64,000 nt of DNA from Adiantum capillus-veneris. Lineage: Eukaryota; Streptophyta; Polypodiopsida; Polypodiales; Pteridaceae. How positions within the stretch are numbered: the stretch's first letter is position 1; each line of letters opens with the position of its first letter. Position numbers and translations under genes: made by a program. Under the pieces are notes generated by a model. That model did not search any database and was not told where the DNA came from. It worked only from the letters and a program-made list of their open reading frames with translations. This document shows positions 31,482-42,506 of this stretch, in pieces. Where the stretch lies: the NCBI GenBank assembly GCA_014529385.2, contig CM043960.1, positions 119,790,543 to 119,854,542 of the forward strand, in the 5' to 3' direction.

Positions 31482-32930
31482 ATGAAGGGTAGTGTAAATC
31501 AAGGGACTGTACCTACCTTGGAGACGATCTGGGAGGAAAGTCTGTCTGATGCTTCTTTAGAGAGATCATATATCTATATGGCTAAGGGATCCAAAAGTGT
31601 GAGTTTCAAGGAAGAAACCAAAATGGGAGTAGGACAGTCACAGCATGCACCAAACCTGAAACTTTTTAACCTACAACCTATGAAAAATGTGGTCTACAGT
31701 AATGATTTCTTACAACACAACACTATGCCTGATTGTGTTTGTGATACATTTATCCCATACTGCAGAGATTTTGATACTTATGGCTTACATGTCTGCACTT
31801 GTAATCTAGATCTCATCGAAAATACCATAATAAAGAAAGTCCTTGCTAAGGGACTCAATCACATACCCACTTTTCCTAAAAACCCATATCTTGCTTTAAC
31901 AACTTTACTTAGCTTTTTAACTGACCTTGTCGGTACTCTCCGACTGGAGAAGACAATCTAATGGACTTGGTTAAATTGGTTGAAAAATGCTTCTTTCAAA
32001 AGATATCGCATATAGCTTTTTAGTGGATGTCTATTAAGAGCACTTAGATCACACCACAACTAGCTGACGATTTTCAAAAACTTTCACATAACTAGTTTAT
32101 TGTTGGACTTGATAAAAGTTCCAATTGTCCCACTCTTATATACACAAACTTGGCTTGGAATGCAACTCACTCTAGGATTTTTGGGGAGGAATTCACACCA
32201 CTTAATACTTCCCCTTATGAGGTCACCTATGATATTTCAAAACATCTTGAAAGTATAGGGTATTCTATAAAAAATACAAAACTTCGTGTACTTTTCCCCA
32301 CCTATAAGTTACATAAGCATAAGTTTAGATGGATATCTGATGCCTTGAATTGTTTTTTTACCAAAGATATTACCCTTTGTCTTGACTTGATTCTTTCAAA
32401 ATTTGAGAATGTCTATGCATCTAAGCAAAAAATCTGCTCTAACTTTCTTCAAATTCACTATAACCCATTCTGATTGGTAAAAATGCCACTGAGGTTACAC
32501 TAAACCTCCCTAAACAAATTTTCCATCTTTTCACAGTTGATATTACTCAGTGCTATAAGAATATAGCTTTGGAAGGTGAATTAGGACTGAAAGATGTTCT
32601 ATCTCAGATGATTAAACTAGCCTTCAAAAATGCTAGGACTAATGGCTTCTTTTACATATCGCTCTCCAGAAAACCTAGATGGATTAAAAAACCACAATCT
32701 TCTCATCCCCTTCACTTTCATGATATAAAACTTATCTTCGGTACTTGATAACTGTACCATCCTCTTCCGAGGATAGTGCTTTAAGAAAAGCTAGGGCATT
32801 CCCATGGGATTTTCTTGCTCACCTGTAATGTGTAATCTATACTTAGCCTTCTTTGAATATACATGGTTTCTCAAAACCATGAGTGACAAAAGTAATTATC
32901 ATAAAATTCCACATTTTAATCTATACCGTG
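31482..32930 (+). pseudogene. Penelope-like element reverse transcriptase remnant
   Basis: Plus-strand sense across three frames matches the order of Penelope-like RTs. The N-terminal part (31482-31961) has VCDTFIPYCRDF, YGLHVCTCNLDLIENTIIKK and AKGLNHIPTFP. Next come VGLDKSSNCPTLIYTN (about 32105-32150) and the finger motif LFPTYKLHKHKFRWISDA (about 32290-32345). Motif A is FTVDITQCYKNIAL, with its catalytic Asp at 32539. Then FFYISLSRKPRWIKK, and DNCTILFRG leads to GIPMGFSCSPVMCNLYLAFF (GIPMG at 32795-32809) and EYTWFLK. The sense ends near 32930, before the YxDD box, where a minus-strand gypsy remnant begins. No GIY-YIG endonuclease is seen. At least two frameshifts and several stops make it inactive. 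The PxLHK, KFRxI and GIPMG...SPxxCNLYL combination separates it from LINE, gypsy and copia RTs. Whether it is Dryad-like or an endonuclease-less type cannot be told. Confidence 0.7.
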
Positions 32931-33325
32931 TACAAATTATTGCAGACAAACTAGCCATTTAGTAATCCTGGATGAAACATCATGTGATGTACAACATAGG
33001 GAAAACATCTCATCCATGGTTAGAATCACAAATTGCTTAGGCAACAAATATGACCTTAACTTTGTCACGTTGCAAAACTAAGAGCTAGGACTAGGTGTTC
33101 CACATGGATGAAACCTTTCTCTATGCTGTATTCATTCGGTTGGAGAAAAATAAATTGGCCTCATGAAAGATGTTGTTGTATCCTTATGGAGTAGCACAGC
33201 GCCCAAGGAGTATCTCACCACACTTGAGGTGACATAGAATTTTCATCCCACTTAGGTGGTGAGATAGTTGGTAGGGTGGCTAAGACCTCCTTTACCTTGT
33301 TGGAGTGATGTTCGCTCTCCTCATT
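32931..33325 (-). pseudogene. Gypsy RNase H remnant
   Basis: Continuing leftward from the RT, the minus strand reads STFTWNEESEHHSNKVKEVL, ATLPTISPPKWDENS, ERGFIHVEHLVLALSFA, and in a shifted frame KLRSYLLPKQFVILTMDEMF, then HDVSSRITKWLV. This is the gypsy RNase H (TTLPTLxxP ... ExxxLALxFAxQxLRxYLL). Frame changes and stops are present. It ends at about 32930, where it abuts the Penelope-like remnant; integrase is missing. Part of the same element as 33326-36199. Confidence 0.75.
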
Positions 33326-34513
33326 CTAGGTGAAAGTTGATCTTTGAGTGAGCTGTTGCAGTGGTAGAACAAGTTGTGATAGTAGATGTATGAATCTACT
33401 CAAGTACCTCACCTTTTGTAAAAAGGAGACCAGTTGACGTGTGGTTGTTGGTGAAGGTAGGGCTATGAGTGCGGACACCTTACTTGGATCGGCGCTGATA
33501 CCTTTTGCTGAAATTTCATGGCCTAACAGAATGACTTTACCTTCCCCAATGTGGCATTTGTCCACATTTAATTGCCCACCTAGGCTTTGCAACCTTGCCA
33601 AACCCTCAGTTACCTTTTCTAAGTGTGAAATGCGAGAGGCTATATATACAAAAATCATCAATGAAAACTCTTATGGATGTTCCAAAGAACGGTTGAAAGA
33701 CATATGTGACATATCTTTGGAATGTGGCAGGTGCATTTGTGAGACCAAATGGCATAACTCTGAATGCAAAACAACCCCATAGCGTAATGAAAGTGGTTTT
33801 TAGCTGATCTTCCAAGGCTATGCATATTTGAAAATACCCGGAATAACCATCACGCACGGTGTAGCATTCAAAACCCGCCACTTCATTCAAAATTTCATCC
33901 AATAAAGGAGAGGAAAGTGATCTCTCTTTGTCGCTGCATTTAGTGGTTTGTAGTCAACGTAGACCCTCCACTTACCATTCTTTTTAGGCGTCACTACTAC
34001 GGGTGACACCCACTCTAAGTTTTCTACAGGATAGATGAACCCTGCTTCTAGTAGCTTCCTTACCTCGGCCAGGAGTGCATTTTCTTGTATGACCCCTAGT
34101 CGTCGTAGCTTTTGCACAACTGGTTTTACCCCTTTCTTCAACTTAATATGGTGTTTCACTACTGTAATACCTGTGATTCTCTCATAGTTGTCAATGAACA
34201 GGTCAAAAAATCCCATCAACATTTTGCAAAAAATTATCTTTTCCTCAATTGTTAACTCCTTAGACAACATACCCTTCAATCTACTTTCTCCTAGGCCAGG
34301 TGATTTACTTTCCTCTTCATTGCGTTGCCCTTCTGGTGATGGATTTCCAGTTGTGCTTACCCTTTGTGGATCCTTCATGATGATACCCATTACATCGATG
34401 GAAGTGTCACTTTTGTTGGTGGATGTGGTCTCCTCTTTAGAAGTGGAAGACTCACTAGTGTTTTCATTTGTTGATGTCTCTAGGTCCATTTGCTTCTGCT
34501 TGCCAGTCTTCAT
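33326..34513 (-). pseudogene. Gypsy reverse transcriptase with upstream linker
   Basis: Minus strand. The linker 34513-34140 is Ser/Thr/Glu-rich. RT starts with ITVVKHHIKLKKGVKPVVQK, LLEAGFIYPVENLEWVSPVV and GKWRVYVDYKPLNAATKRDH. It continues in another frame (33902-33606) with YTVRDGYSGYFQICIALEDQ, TTFITLWGCFAFRVMPFGLT, NAPATFQ and the catalytic box VFIDDFCIYS at about 33650. Then 33661-33326 gives NVDKCHIGEGKVILLGHEIS and the thumb. The catalytic FIDD is intact, but frame changes at about 33890 and 33650 break the protein. It lies downstream of its own protease and gag, all on the minus strand. Confidence 0.92.
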
Positions 34514-34566
34514 GTCGTAGTAGATTGTCTCCCTTTCTTACCAGTCATGCGTAGAAGGCCAGTGCC

Positions 34567-34880
34567 TCAGTCCTCTTTTGCCTTCATGGCCATCAACCAT
34601 GGTCTTCCCAAGATTAATGGATAGTCCTCCCCCTTAGTAGGCATTACAAAAACATCCACTTCTACCTCAGTGTTGAAGCTTTTATCTTCACAGCACTTAC
34701 CACACCTACACACTTTACTTTTGCGTTGTTTGCCATCTTTGCCTTGCATGGAGAAGGCCTGTCAACCTCGAGCCCCAGCCGAAGCATCATAGCTTCACTC
34801 ATCACACAAATTTGTGCACCTACATCAATGTAGGTGTTTCCAACCTTTGCTTTGGAGCGCCTTGTACTTACCATTTTGGA
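34567..34880 (-). pseudogene. Gypsy retropepsin with altered active site
   Basis: Minus strand, two overlapping frames. KVGNTYIDVGAQICVMSEAM carries the active-site region with DVGA (Asp codon 34826-34824) where DTGA or DSGA is normal. MANNAKVKCVGVVSAVKIKA follows, and in the second frame VDVFVMPTKGEDYPLILGRP with LMAMKAKEDW-like sense (LILGRPWL is the flap-end block). The Thr/Ser to Val change would remove the active-site hydroxyl. A frameshift also splits the domain. It sits between gag and RT in the expected order. Confidence 0.85.
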
Positions 34881-34929
34881 TCATTGTTGCCTTACCTTTG
34901 GTGCAAGATGTAGCAGCTGTGGCCATGTA

Positions 34930-36199
34930 ATCTTTCGTCCTTACTCTGCCACATCCAATGTTAGATCATAGGGCTTAGAGCTTTCCCCTAACTGGAATTC
35001 GGTGATGCCTAATTTCCGTCGTGGCCTTGATGGCCTCTTGCTAGTCTCTGCTTTCATGCTTCTCTCATCATCAGATTGTGTAGCTTTCTCCCTCATAGCT
35101 TTCTTTACAGTCATGGCTTCAAATGGTTCTACAAAGGTTACCTTCTCCTTACCCTTATCCCTCTCCTTTGCTCTGGGTGGATCCACTACTATGGCCTTTC
35201 CTTTTCTCTTCTAGCCTTATGATGTTTACAGGTGATCAGGTGGTGGTGCCGGTGGAAGAGGTGGAATGGGTGCTTGTGGTGGTGCTTGGGGTGGACGTAA
35301 AATTTGTGTTGGTGGGGCTTGTGCTCGGGGTGGTGGGGGTGTTCTTTCTCTAGGAGGTGACAGTTGGTTCCTCCTACCTCCTCTATTATAGTTTTGTTGT
35401 GGTTTGGAACAGTAGTACATACCATGACCATCTTCTCCGCAGTTGTAGAAGTGATACTCACTGTTTTGTCGTCGTGCTCTTCTCGGGTCTTGATCTCTTT
35501 CTTGATTTCTTCCTTGCTGTATCAAGTGGACAGACAATATTTTGTAGTTGGTCAGTAATATGGGCCAACATATCTTGTTGGTCATCTCTTACCCCAGGAG
35601 CGGTGGTGGTGGAGGAATGGTGGTTGTTGTGGTTGTTAGTCAACGCAATGTTCCTGCTTCTATTGACTCGGGTTCTTTGGATTTCATTCGTAGCTTCTTG
35701 TCCTTAAGGCGAGCAATCTCGATGGCTAACTCGTATGTAGCTGAGAATCTACCCTTCACTTTATCCTTGAGAAGCAGCCATTAAGCCATGCATGAACCGA
35801 TACTTTTTTTAGGAAATCAAGTGTCAGCTTCCCCTATTGCTAGTGACTCAACCCACCGTTCCCACAAATCCACAAATTTGGACTCATAGGTGGCATATTC
35901 TAAAAGACCCTCCTGCTTTAAGTCTCTCAACTTGTCCCACAGCTTCTCTGAAGTGGTACCTCCCCCAAAGCACCTCTTAAAAGAAGTTTTTAAGGGCTCC
36001 CAGTCATCCTTAGTTGCTGGTGGAAGTGCGTTGTACCATGAACTAGCTTCTACTTCATGAGATGCTTAAAGATTCTAACCCAGGATTCATTTGTATCTTT
36101 GTTGCTTACTACACATGCTACTTCAAAGTCATCTAGGAAATCTGTTACGAAATCCTCCCCCTTCTTTCCTTTAAATGTTGGAAATGCTACACTTGACAT
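34930..36199 (-). pseudogene. Gypsy gag with proline-rich tail and damaged zinc knuckle
   Basis: The best start is ATG at 36199 (minus), reading MSSVAFPTFKGKKGEDFVTD, FLDDFEVACVVSNKDTNESW. After a shift near 36055 follow WYNALPPATKDDWEPLKTSF and LWDKLRDLKQEGLLEYATYE, FVDLWERWVESLAIGEAD, then a stop near 35810. This is a clear capsid domain. Downstream are a His/Asn-rich stretch, a zinc knuckle NCGEDGHGMYYC (35460-35420) that lacks its first cysteine, and a long Pro-rich run (PPRERTPPPPRAQAPPTQ). The spacer 35186-34941 (KLGITEFQLGESSKPYDL) leads into the protease. All in one minus-strand order with the pol pieces to the left. Confidence 0.88.
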
Positions 36200-37065
36200 G
36201 ATTATTGAGAGAGAGATCTAGAAAGACACATTGGTTAGCTTGCAATCAAAAGGTTTTTTTTTTCTTTCTTTTTTTCTTTTACAAGGAGGCATGTATACCC
36301 TTTTATACTAGAACATGGATTAAAATCTCAAACGATACATTGCCTTGTACCAAAGGTAAGACAAATGGCTGATCTGATGCCAGCAGAACCTCAAAGAAGC
36401 ACTCCCCACCTAGCATGGTGTCGATGACGTGCTGGTAGTGAGCCTTTAAGTCCAGTATTACCTTGATTGAGTGTACTCGTATTGGAATGTGTGATCTGCT
36501 TTGAGGTAAGTTGTACTGATTCATGTGAAGCTTAGAGGTCCTTAGTCACTGTCCAAGCTTGTGGGGAGGGTGGTGTTCTTTCCTAAAACAAGCTCGGTAG
36601 ATCTCTAGTCTCTCTCGTGAGAGTGTGAGCATGTGCTTCCGTTATCTATGCTGCAGCATCAGGTGCGACTTGGAAACTGACTGTGATAATTACTTCGGTG
36701 ACTTGAGTTACCCGATTCTCGAAGTAGCATAGTGTTGATTCTCTATTGTGCAGAGCTCCCTCCATCTTGTTGTTGTGGGTTGGTTGTAGGTTGTGGACAT
36801 GGTTTCGACATTCTCCTTCTTCTTCTTGGTACCCGGCCTATGTATATCCATTGAGTTTGGCATGTTGGTTGACTCTCCCACTGCAAATTGATTACCGTTA
36901 CGCCTGGCACTCGAGCTTCGATGGAGATGCGGAGTTTGTCCAATTGTGCTTGGAGCTCTTCTTCTTCCGGTCGTCCAGTTAGGGAACCCTACTAGCCATT
37001 CATCCATCCACAAAAGTTTAGGGGTTTTAGTCTTGTAAACTGGAGGGTTTCATGAAAGGATCCTC
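36200..37065. other. Untranslated leader of the minus-strand gypsy element
   Basis: This lies between the PBS (37066-37078) and the gag start (36199). Short ORFs on both strands at 36700-37010 show no domain. Confidence 0.5.
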
Positions 37066-37078
37066 GGTGGGGGCGCCA
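37066..37078 (-). promoter_or_regulatory. Primer-binding site of gypsy element
   Basis: The minus strand reads TGGCGCCCCCACC, a TGGCGCC-type PBS, located just inside the LTR that begins at 37086 and upstream of gag. The matching tRNA was not determined. Confidence 0.65.
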
Positions 37079-37085
37079 AGAAAAA

Positions 37086-38178
37086 TGCTAGCCTAAAATG
37101 ACATACCATATGGGTGGTCTCTACAACACACATAGCCTGAACATCCCCAAGTAGCATCTGAAGGTAGGAGTAATCCTATAGGTAGAGAGGGGCATCACCT
37201 AGCATAAGTGCGGCATACACAACCTAGGGTAGCAAAAGTGAGATTCTCTCTAGGTAACCAACATGAAATGGTGATATAGAAAACGTCCACATGTAGAAAA
37301 TGCCTAGTCAATAGTTAGGAGTGTGTGTACGAGGGAGATATGTGACAAGGTTGGAAAGGAGCTTACTGACTGATTGGAGAGGCCGCACGTGATGGAGTAC
37401 AAGCAGAGTGATATACATGACACAAAGCATCCCGCGAATGAGAGAAAGCAAAACTAAGGAGAACAGAGAATGGACCCCAAAGATCAAGACAAGATAGCAC
37501 CCTTTTATTGGCGATGATGATACTTACAAATGGTGGTCTTGATGGTTACAAACCTGGCTCTTGGCACTAGGGATTCATGATGGAATGCGAGCACCATATG
37601 GTGCATGGCGAAGTTGGAGTTAGCGGGAAGGTTAGCTGAGGAAAAACATCAAGATGCAGCCATCGACAACGTCAATCACCCACATCGAGAGCGGCCCAAG
37701 GTATCATGGTGTTGATGCAATCAATCAAGCATGCTCATGTTGCCTTGTGGGAGAGTAGTGACTACCTTATCTGCATGGAGTGGCCGTGACTAGTAACTCA
37801 ACCATGGTATGGTGGATAATGGGGCAAATGGTGATGTTGCCAATACTAAAATGTCCAAGCTTTCAACTCAACATGATGCCATGATCTCTCTAGCTTGGGG
37901 TGCATTATGTGCTTAGTGGTGATTACCATATAGAATGCATGGAGCTAGTGTATTCCTCCCTTACTTGTGTCTCTCTCTTTGTGCTTAGCGGAGGCCTCTC
38001 TATATAGGCTTGAGAGGTGTTCCTTACCCAATGGTCCTTGCAAATATCCACTGGTCGCACGAAAAGATCTAGATGCCTCTCTAGTAAGAGAGATAGAGAG
38101 AGAGAAGGTAGAGATAGAGGGAGGGAAGAGTGGGGTGGGGGAAGAGTTTTTTTTTACAATCCACTAGCCATGGCTAGA
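37086..38178 (-). repeat. Candidate 5' LTR of the minus-strand gypsy element
   Basis: In plus orientation it starts TGCTAGCC next to the PBS. The right end is tentatively placed at 38178 (ATGGCTAGA), which nearly mirrors the left end. A TATA box lies at 38000-38006. The 3' LTR is lost with the integrase end, so the ends cannot be confirmed by comparison. Confidence 0.5.
38000..38006 (-). promoter_or_regulatory. TATA box of gypsy LTR
   Basis: The minus strand reads AGCCTATATAGAGAGG, about 170 bases inside the presumed LTR start. Confidence 0.5.
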
Positions 38179-38640
38179 TTACTGGGGAAGAGTGGGGGTT
38201 TGGGGTATTTACAAGGGTTTTGTCGATGGTTTGGGTGGTCCGTGTGAGGTTAAGGGCTGCCAGAATTGGTATTTTGTTGCGAGAAGCCGAGATGCAATGT
38301 GTTACCTCCTTTCGGTGCTGGCCGGGGCGTGCTTTCGGTGCCACTTCTTGTTTTGGTGTTGGCAACGCGCGAGTTGGCCGTCTTCTTTTATTTGGTGTCG
38401 ATGTCGATTATTCCTTTGCCTTTTTCTATTGTGGGTGCATATATGCGTGTGTGTGCATATATGTGTATCTGTGTAAGTGCTTTTATGCATGTGTGTGTGT
38501 ATTGGTGACTGTGTGTATTGGTGACTGCGTGATTGTGTTTGTGTGTTGTGTGTGAGTCGAATATGTAGGTGTGCATATGTGTATGTATACGTGCGATGTG
38601 TGGGAACGAGAGAGAAGTGGAAGGGGTATTATTTATAAAT

Positions 38641-38646
38641 TATATG

Positions 38647-38722
<76 letters not shown>
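38641..38722. repeat. (TA)n microsatellite
   Basis: About 40 TA units, interrupted twice by AATA. Confidence 0.97.
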
Positions 38723-39239
38723 ATTTATTTACGTGCTTACTCTGTGCGTGTGCAGGGAAACAACGTGAGAGCACGAGAGTGAGAGAGAGAGGGAACGCGG
38801 GCGCTGGGGAAAAAATGGGAGGGGGAGAGGGTGTGTGTGTGCGTGTGTAGTGGGGGTGTGTGTATAGAATAAGAGAGAGAGAGAAATGCTATGAGGGCGG
38901 CGCCTGTAGAGGCCGACGGGAGAGAGAAAGAGAGAGAGTTTTGATGTTGCCGACCCAGAGAGCGAGGGAGGGGGTGTGAGAGGGTGTGTGTGTAGATAAG
39001 AATAAGAGAGAGAGATTCATCCTGTTTTACTGCTACACCTTTGGGCCTCTGACACAGAGCGAGCGGGAGAGCGGGGTGAGGCGGCGAGGGAGGGAGAAGG
39101 TGAGGGAGTTGGCGTGGATAAGAGAGAGAGAGAGAGGGCCAGTTTTTGCGCGCACTAGGGCTGGTCCAGAGAACGCGCGAGAGGAAGAGAGAGAGCTTGG
39201 GGGGGGGGGGCTCCGGGTTGCTTTTGGCCAACAGTGAGT

Positions 39240-39241
<2 letters not shown>

Positions 39242-39303
<62 letters not shown>

Positions 39304-39311
39304 GGGGGGTG

Positions 39312-39346
<35 letters not shown>

Positions 39347-39380
39347 GGGGGGAGGGGGTGGGGTGGGGGGGGGGGGGGGG
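39242..39380. repeat. ~139 base G tract with few interruptions
   Basis: About 60 uninterrupted Gs (39242-39302), then G runs of 5-30 separated by single A or T. A further run of 11 Gs is at 39200-39210. It could fold into G-quadruplexes and is also a likely site of assembly error. Confidence 0.95.
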
Positions 39381-39536
39381 AGTTAATGAGGTCAAAGGGT
39401 GGGTAGTGAGGGAGAGAGAGAGAGAGGCATTATTATGATTCCCTTGCGGGCTGTTCACACGCAGTGAGAGAGACAATGAGGGAGAGAGAGAGTGAGAGAG
39501 GAAGAAGAGAGAGAAAGAAGAGAGAGGAAGAGGGAA

Positions 39537-39540
<4 letters not shown>

Positions 39541-39582
<42 letters not shown>
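39541..39582. repeat. (GA)n microsatellite
   Basis: About 21 GA units inside the larger GA-rich region. Confidence 0.97.
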
Positions 39583-39586
<4 letters not shown>

Positions 39587-39790
39587 TATTATTGCATGGC
39601 GGGTTCCTCCATTGAGGGAAAGAGAGAGAGAGAGAGTGTGTAGGTGAGAGGGGGGAAAAGATAGTGAGAGAGAAAGGGAACACGGGCGCTGGTGGGAAGA
39701 AACAAGAGGGGAGAGAGGGGTATATGTGAGGCCAAGAGGGGGGGTAAGAGAGAGAGTGTGTGGAAAAATAATGAAAGAGAAAGAGAAAAG

Positions 39791-40139
39791 AAAATGGTGG
39801 CCCGCTATAGGGAGAAAGAGGTCCCTGATATTTTATGCGCCCTTCGGGGTTTGGTGACAGTGATAATAAGGAAAAAATGCCTTTTTTTGTGGTTTTGTTT
39901 ACCTCCGGCTCCTCGAATGGTGATTCATGTGGTTCTTGGTTTTGAAATCCGAGAACTCTAAACTCTCAGGCCAGGCTAGAGGCGGTGCTGCTAACCCAGT
40001 GTCAATGCGTATCCACCAAGGTGCACCAGTGAGACTGTCGATGGTAGTCATGCAGGTCTTACATGTTGAGATTGACATCTCAACATTCCTTTCAAGATCA
40101 ATGCAATCTCTCGTATTCCAAGCATCACTCAAAATCACC
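39791..40139 (-). other. Probable start of 3' LTR of copia copy B
   Basis: On the minus strand, the RNase H end (YIFTKALGVV) is followed by CTTGAAAGGAA, then TGTTGAGATGTCAATCTC beginning at 40085. That fits a polypurine-like tract and LTR start. The LTR cannot be followed past about 39900, and no partner is in the window. Confidence 0.35.
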
Positions 40140-42180
40140 ATAGCTTCACCACTCCAAGGGCCTTCGTGAAGATATATGAAACCTGCCCATCCGTCGCCAC
40201 ATGTACTGCAGGTCGATGTCGTCGGCTAAGAACTCCTCTCTAATGAAGTGGTAGTGCACCTCAATGTTGATTTTTCTTGGCATGAAACATTGGGTTTCAT
40301 GCCAAATAGCCTTTGTACATGTACTCCAAAGTTGTGAAGTAGAAATCCCGACCATGCTACCTCACATGCCGTCACTACAACACCCTTGTACTCTGCCTCT
40401 GTACGTGAAACAGAAACTGTAGGTTGGTTTTTGATGCTCCATATGATAGCAGAACTCCCAAGTGAGAACATTTAAACCCGCTGGTAGACCTACGAACATA
40501 TATACTACCAACCCAATCTACATCAGCGTAGCCATAGAGCTGCAATTCCACATCATCCCTATAAAAGAGTGCATAATCCAAAGTAGCCCTCACAATGTGC
40601 AAAGTTCATCTCATTGCATCCAAGTGTGGTTTCCTGGGAGACTGCATAAACTCACCCACCAATCCAATTGTGTAGCTCAAGTTTGGATGTGAGATAGTCA
40701 AGTAGATCAAGCTGCCTACAATCTTCCTGTACATGCTAACATTATCAAGCACTTGACTTGCATCATTTCCCAATTTCAAATTTTGATCTAAGGGCATTGC
40801 AATTGGCTTACAATCAACCATACCATACTTTTTCAACATATGCAAAGCATATTGCCTTTGTGACAACCATACACCTTCTTCTGCGCGAATAATTTCAATG
40901 CCCACCAAGAATACCGCAAGTCTCCTAGGTATTTTATGTCAAAATCCTACATAAGTAGAGCATGTACACCCTCTACTTTAGCACATTATCACCTCCAACA
41001 ATCAAATCATCCACATAGATACATATTACCACAATTCCTGCCTCATTTTTTTGCACATATAATCAATGGTCTGCAAAGCCTAGTGAACTGAGGAATGCTC
41101 GTACCAATCTCTAGGTGCTTGCTTTAGCCCATAAAACTCTTTCTTTAATCTACATACAAGGTCACATAGCCTCATATTTACATAACCTTGTGGTTGCTCC
41201 ATATGCACAATTTCCTCCAAGTCTCCATTCAAAAATGCATTCTTTACATCCATTTGTTTCAACAAACGTTTTAATGTGGCAACCACTATAATAAACACAC
41301 GAATAGTATCCATCTTAGCTACGGAGCTAAACGTCTCCTCATAATCAATCCCATAATTCTATGCATAACCTTTGGCCACAAGTCTAGCCTTGTACCTTGT
41401 CACACTCGCCAACAACATTATGATTTATTTTGTAAACCCACTTACATCCAATTGCTCCTTCTTATCCTTTGGTAGTGGTACCAATTTCCGTGTCCCATTT
41501 GCATCAAGTGCAACCATCCCTTGATCCATAGCTTGTTGCCATTTTTTATCCTTGACAGCATCCTCAAAACATGTGGGTTCTACTTCCTCAGTAATCTTCA
41601 CCATAAATACACAATGATGAGCCACATAAATGTCATCAGCCAATCTTTGCACATGATTTCTTGTTCTTTGTGACTTGCGTAGTCCAAGATCACTTCCAAG
41701 TGCCCTATTCCTTGCTTGCATTCTTCTGGCACCCAGAGTCTTCACAGAGGGTATGGCAAACTCCTGATCCAAATTCTGCTCAGAACCAATGCTATCACCA
41801 TCATCATAACCAACACTCAAATTTGGCAAATTAGGGACATCATCAACTTTTTCCTTTCCTTTTCTGATACATTTGAAGAGTTTGTAGAACTCACTCTTTC
41901 ACGTAACCTGCTACTCCATGGATTCTCCCCATGACTTGCACCAGAGGACCCTTGTGGCCCACTCAAAACTTGTGACTGTGCACCTGTATTTTTTGCAGCC
42001 ACACATCAGCCCCCAAATCATCTTTTACATCAGCATACCAACTTACAATTTCATAAAAAGTGATATCTTAATTGCTCACCCTCACTTTACCTGTCAACAG
42101 GGTTGTAACATTTGTACCCTTTCTGCTCAAGGGAATAGCCAACAAACACACATCTTTATGCTTTTGGATCAAGCTTACTT
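40140..42180 (-). pseudogene. Ty1/copia RT-RNase H remnant (copy B)
   Basis: Minus strand, in order. It starts in the post-integrase motif KLDPKA...RCVFVGYS (42180-42130). The linker follows (41829-41425: RKSQRTRNHVQRLADDIYVA, HHCVFMVKITEEVEPTCFED, LDANGTRKLVPLPKDKKEQ). RT comes next ([33 protein letters not shown]; an intact YVDDL at 41017-41003). RT thumb/connection (40908-40606: LSQRQYALHMLKKYGMVDCK, GSLIYLTISHPNLSYTIG) and RNase H (LYGYADVDWVG, RRSTSGF, SVSRTEAEYKG, IEVHYHFIREEFLADDIDLQ) finish it. Stops and shifts separate the frames. Gag, protease and most of integrase are absent: the copy breaks at 42180 in almost the same motif where copy A ends. Confidence 0.92.
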
Positions 42181-42424
42181 CCACGAAACTAGAATCGAGC
42201 TCCTAGGGCAACCCAATACAAGACATGAAGTTGTGGTTGCTTAAAGTAGGAGGAGAACATGAAGTTTTTGTTGGTGCCAAAAAGAAAAAAAACAAGGGCC
42301 ATGACAAAGAGGCAATGGACTATTGTTGTTGGATACAAAAAGAAGGCAAAATCCTTTTATGTAGGATGAGCCATGTCGATAAATATTTCGAGGTTACAAC
42401 AATGCATATTTTGTTAGACTCAAC

Positions 42425-42506
<82 letters not shown>

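Larger units (their letters stand above)
38430..39790. repeat. Dense cluster of simple-sequence DNA
   Basis: In order: TG-rich (38440-38570), (TA)n (38641-38722), GA- and TG-rich (38770-39200), an almost pure G tract (39242-39380), and GA-rich (39400-39770). The long Ser/Leu/Pro- or Gly-rich ORFs here are by-products of the repeats. Confidence 0.95.

Noticed and set aside
38737-39683. Long Ser/Leu/Pro-rich and poly-Gly ORFs in the GA/G region
   Set aside because: They are translations of simple repeats; both strands and several frames are open for the same reason.
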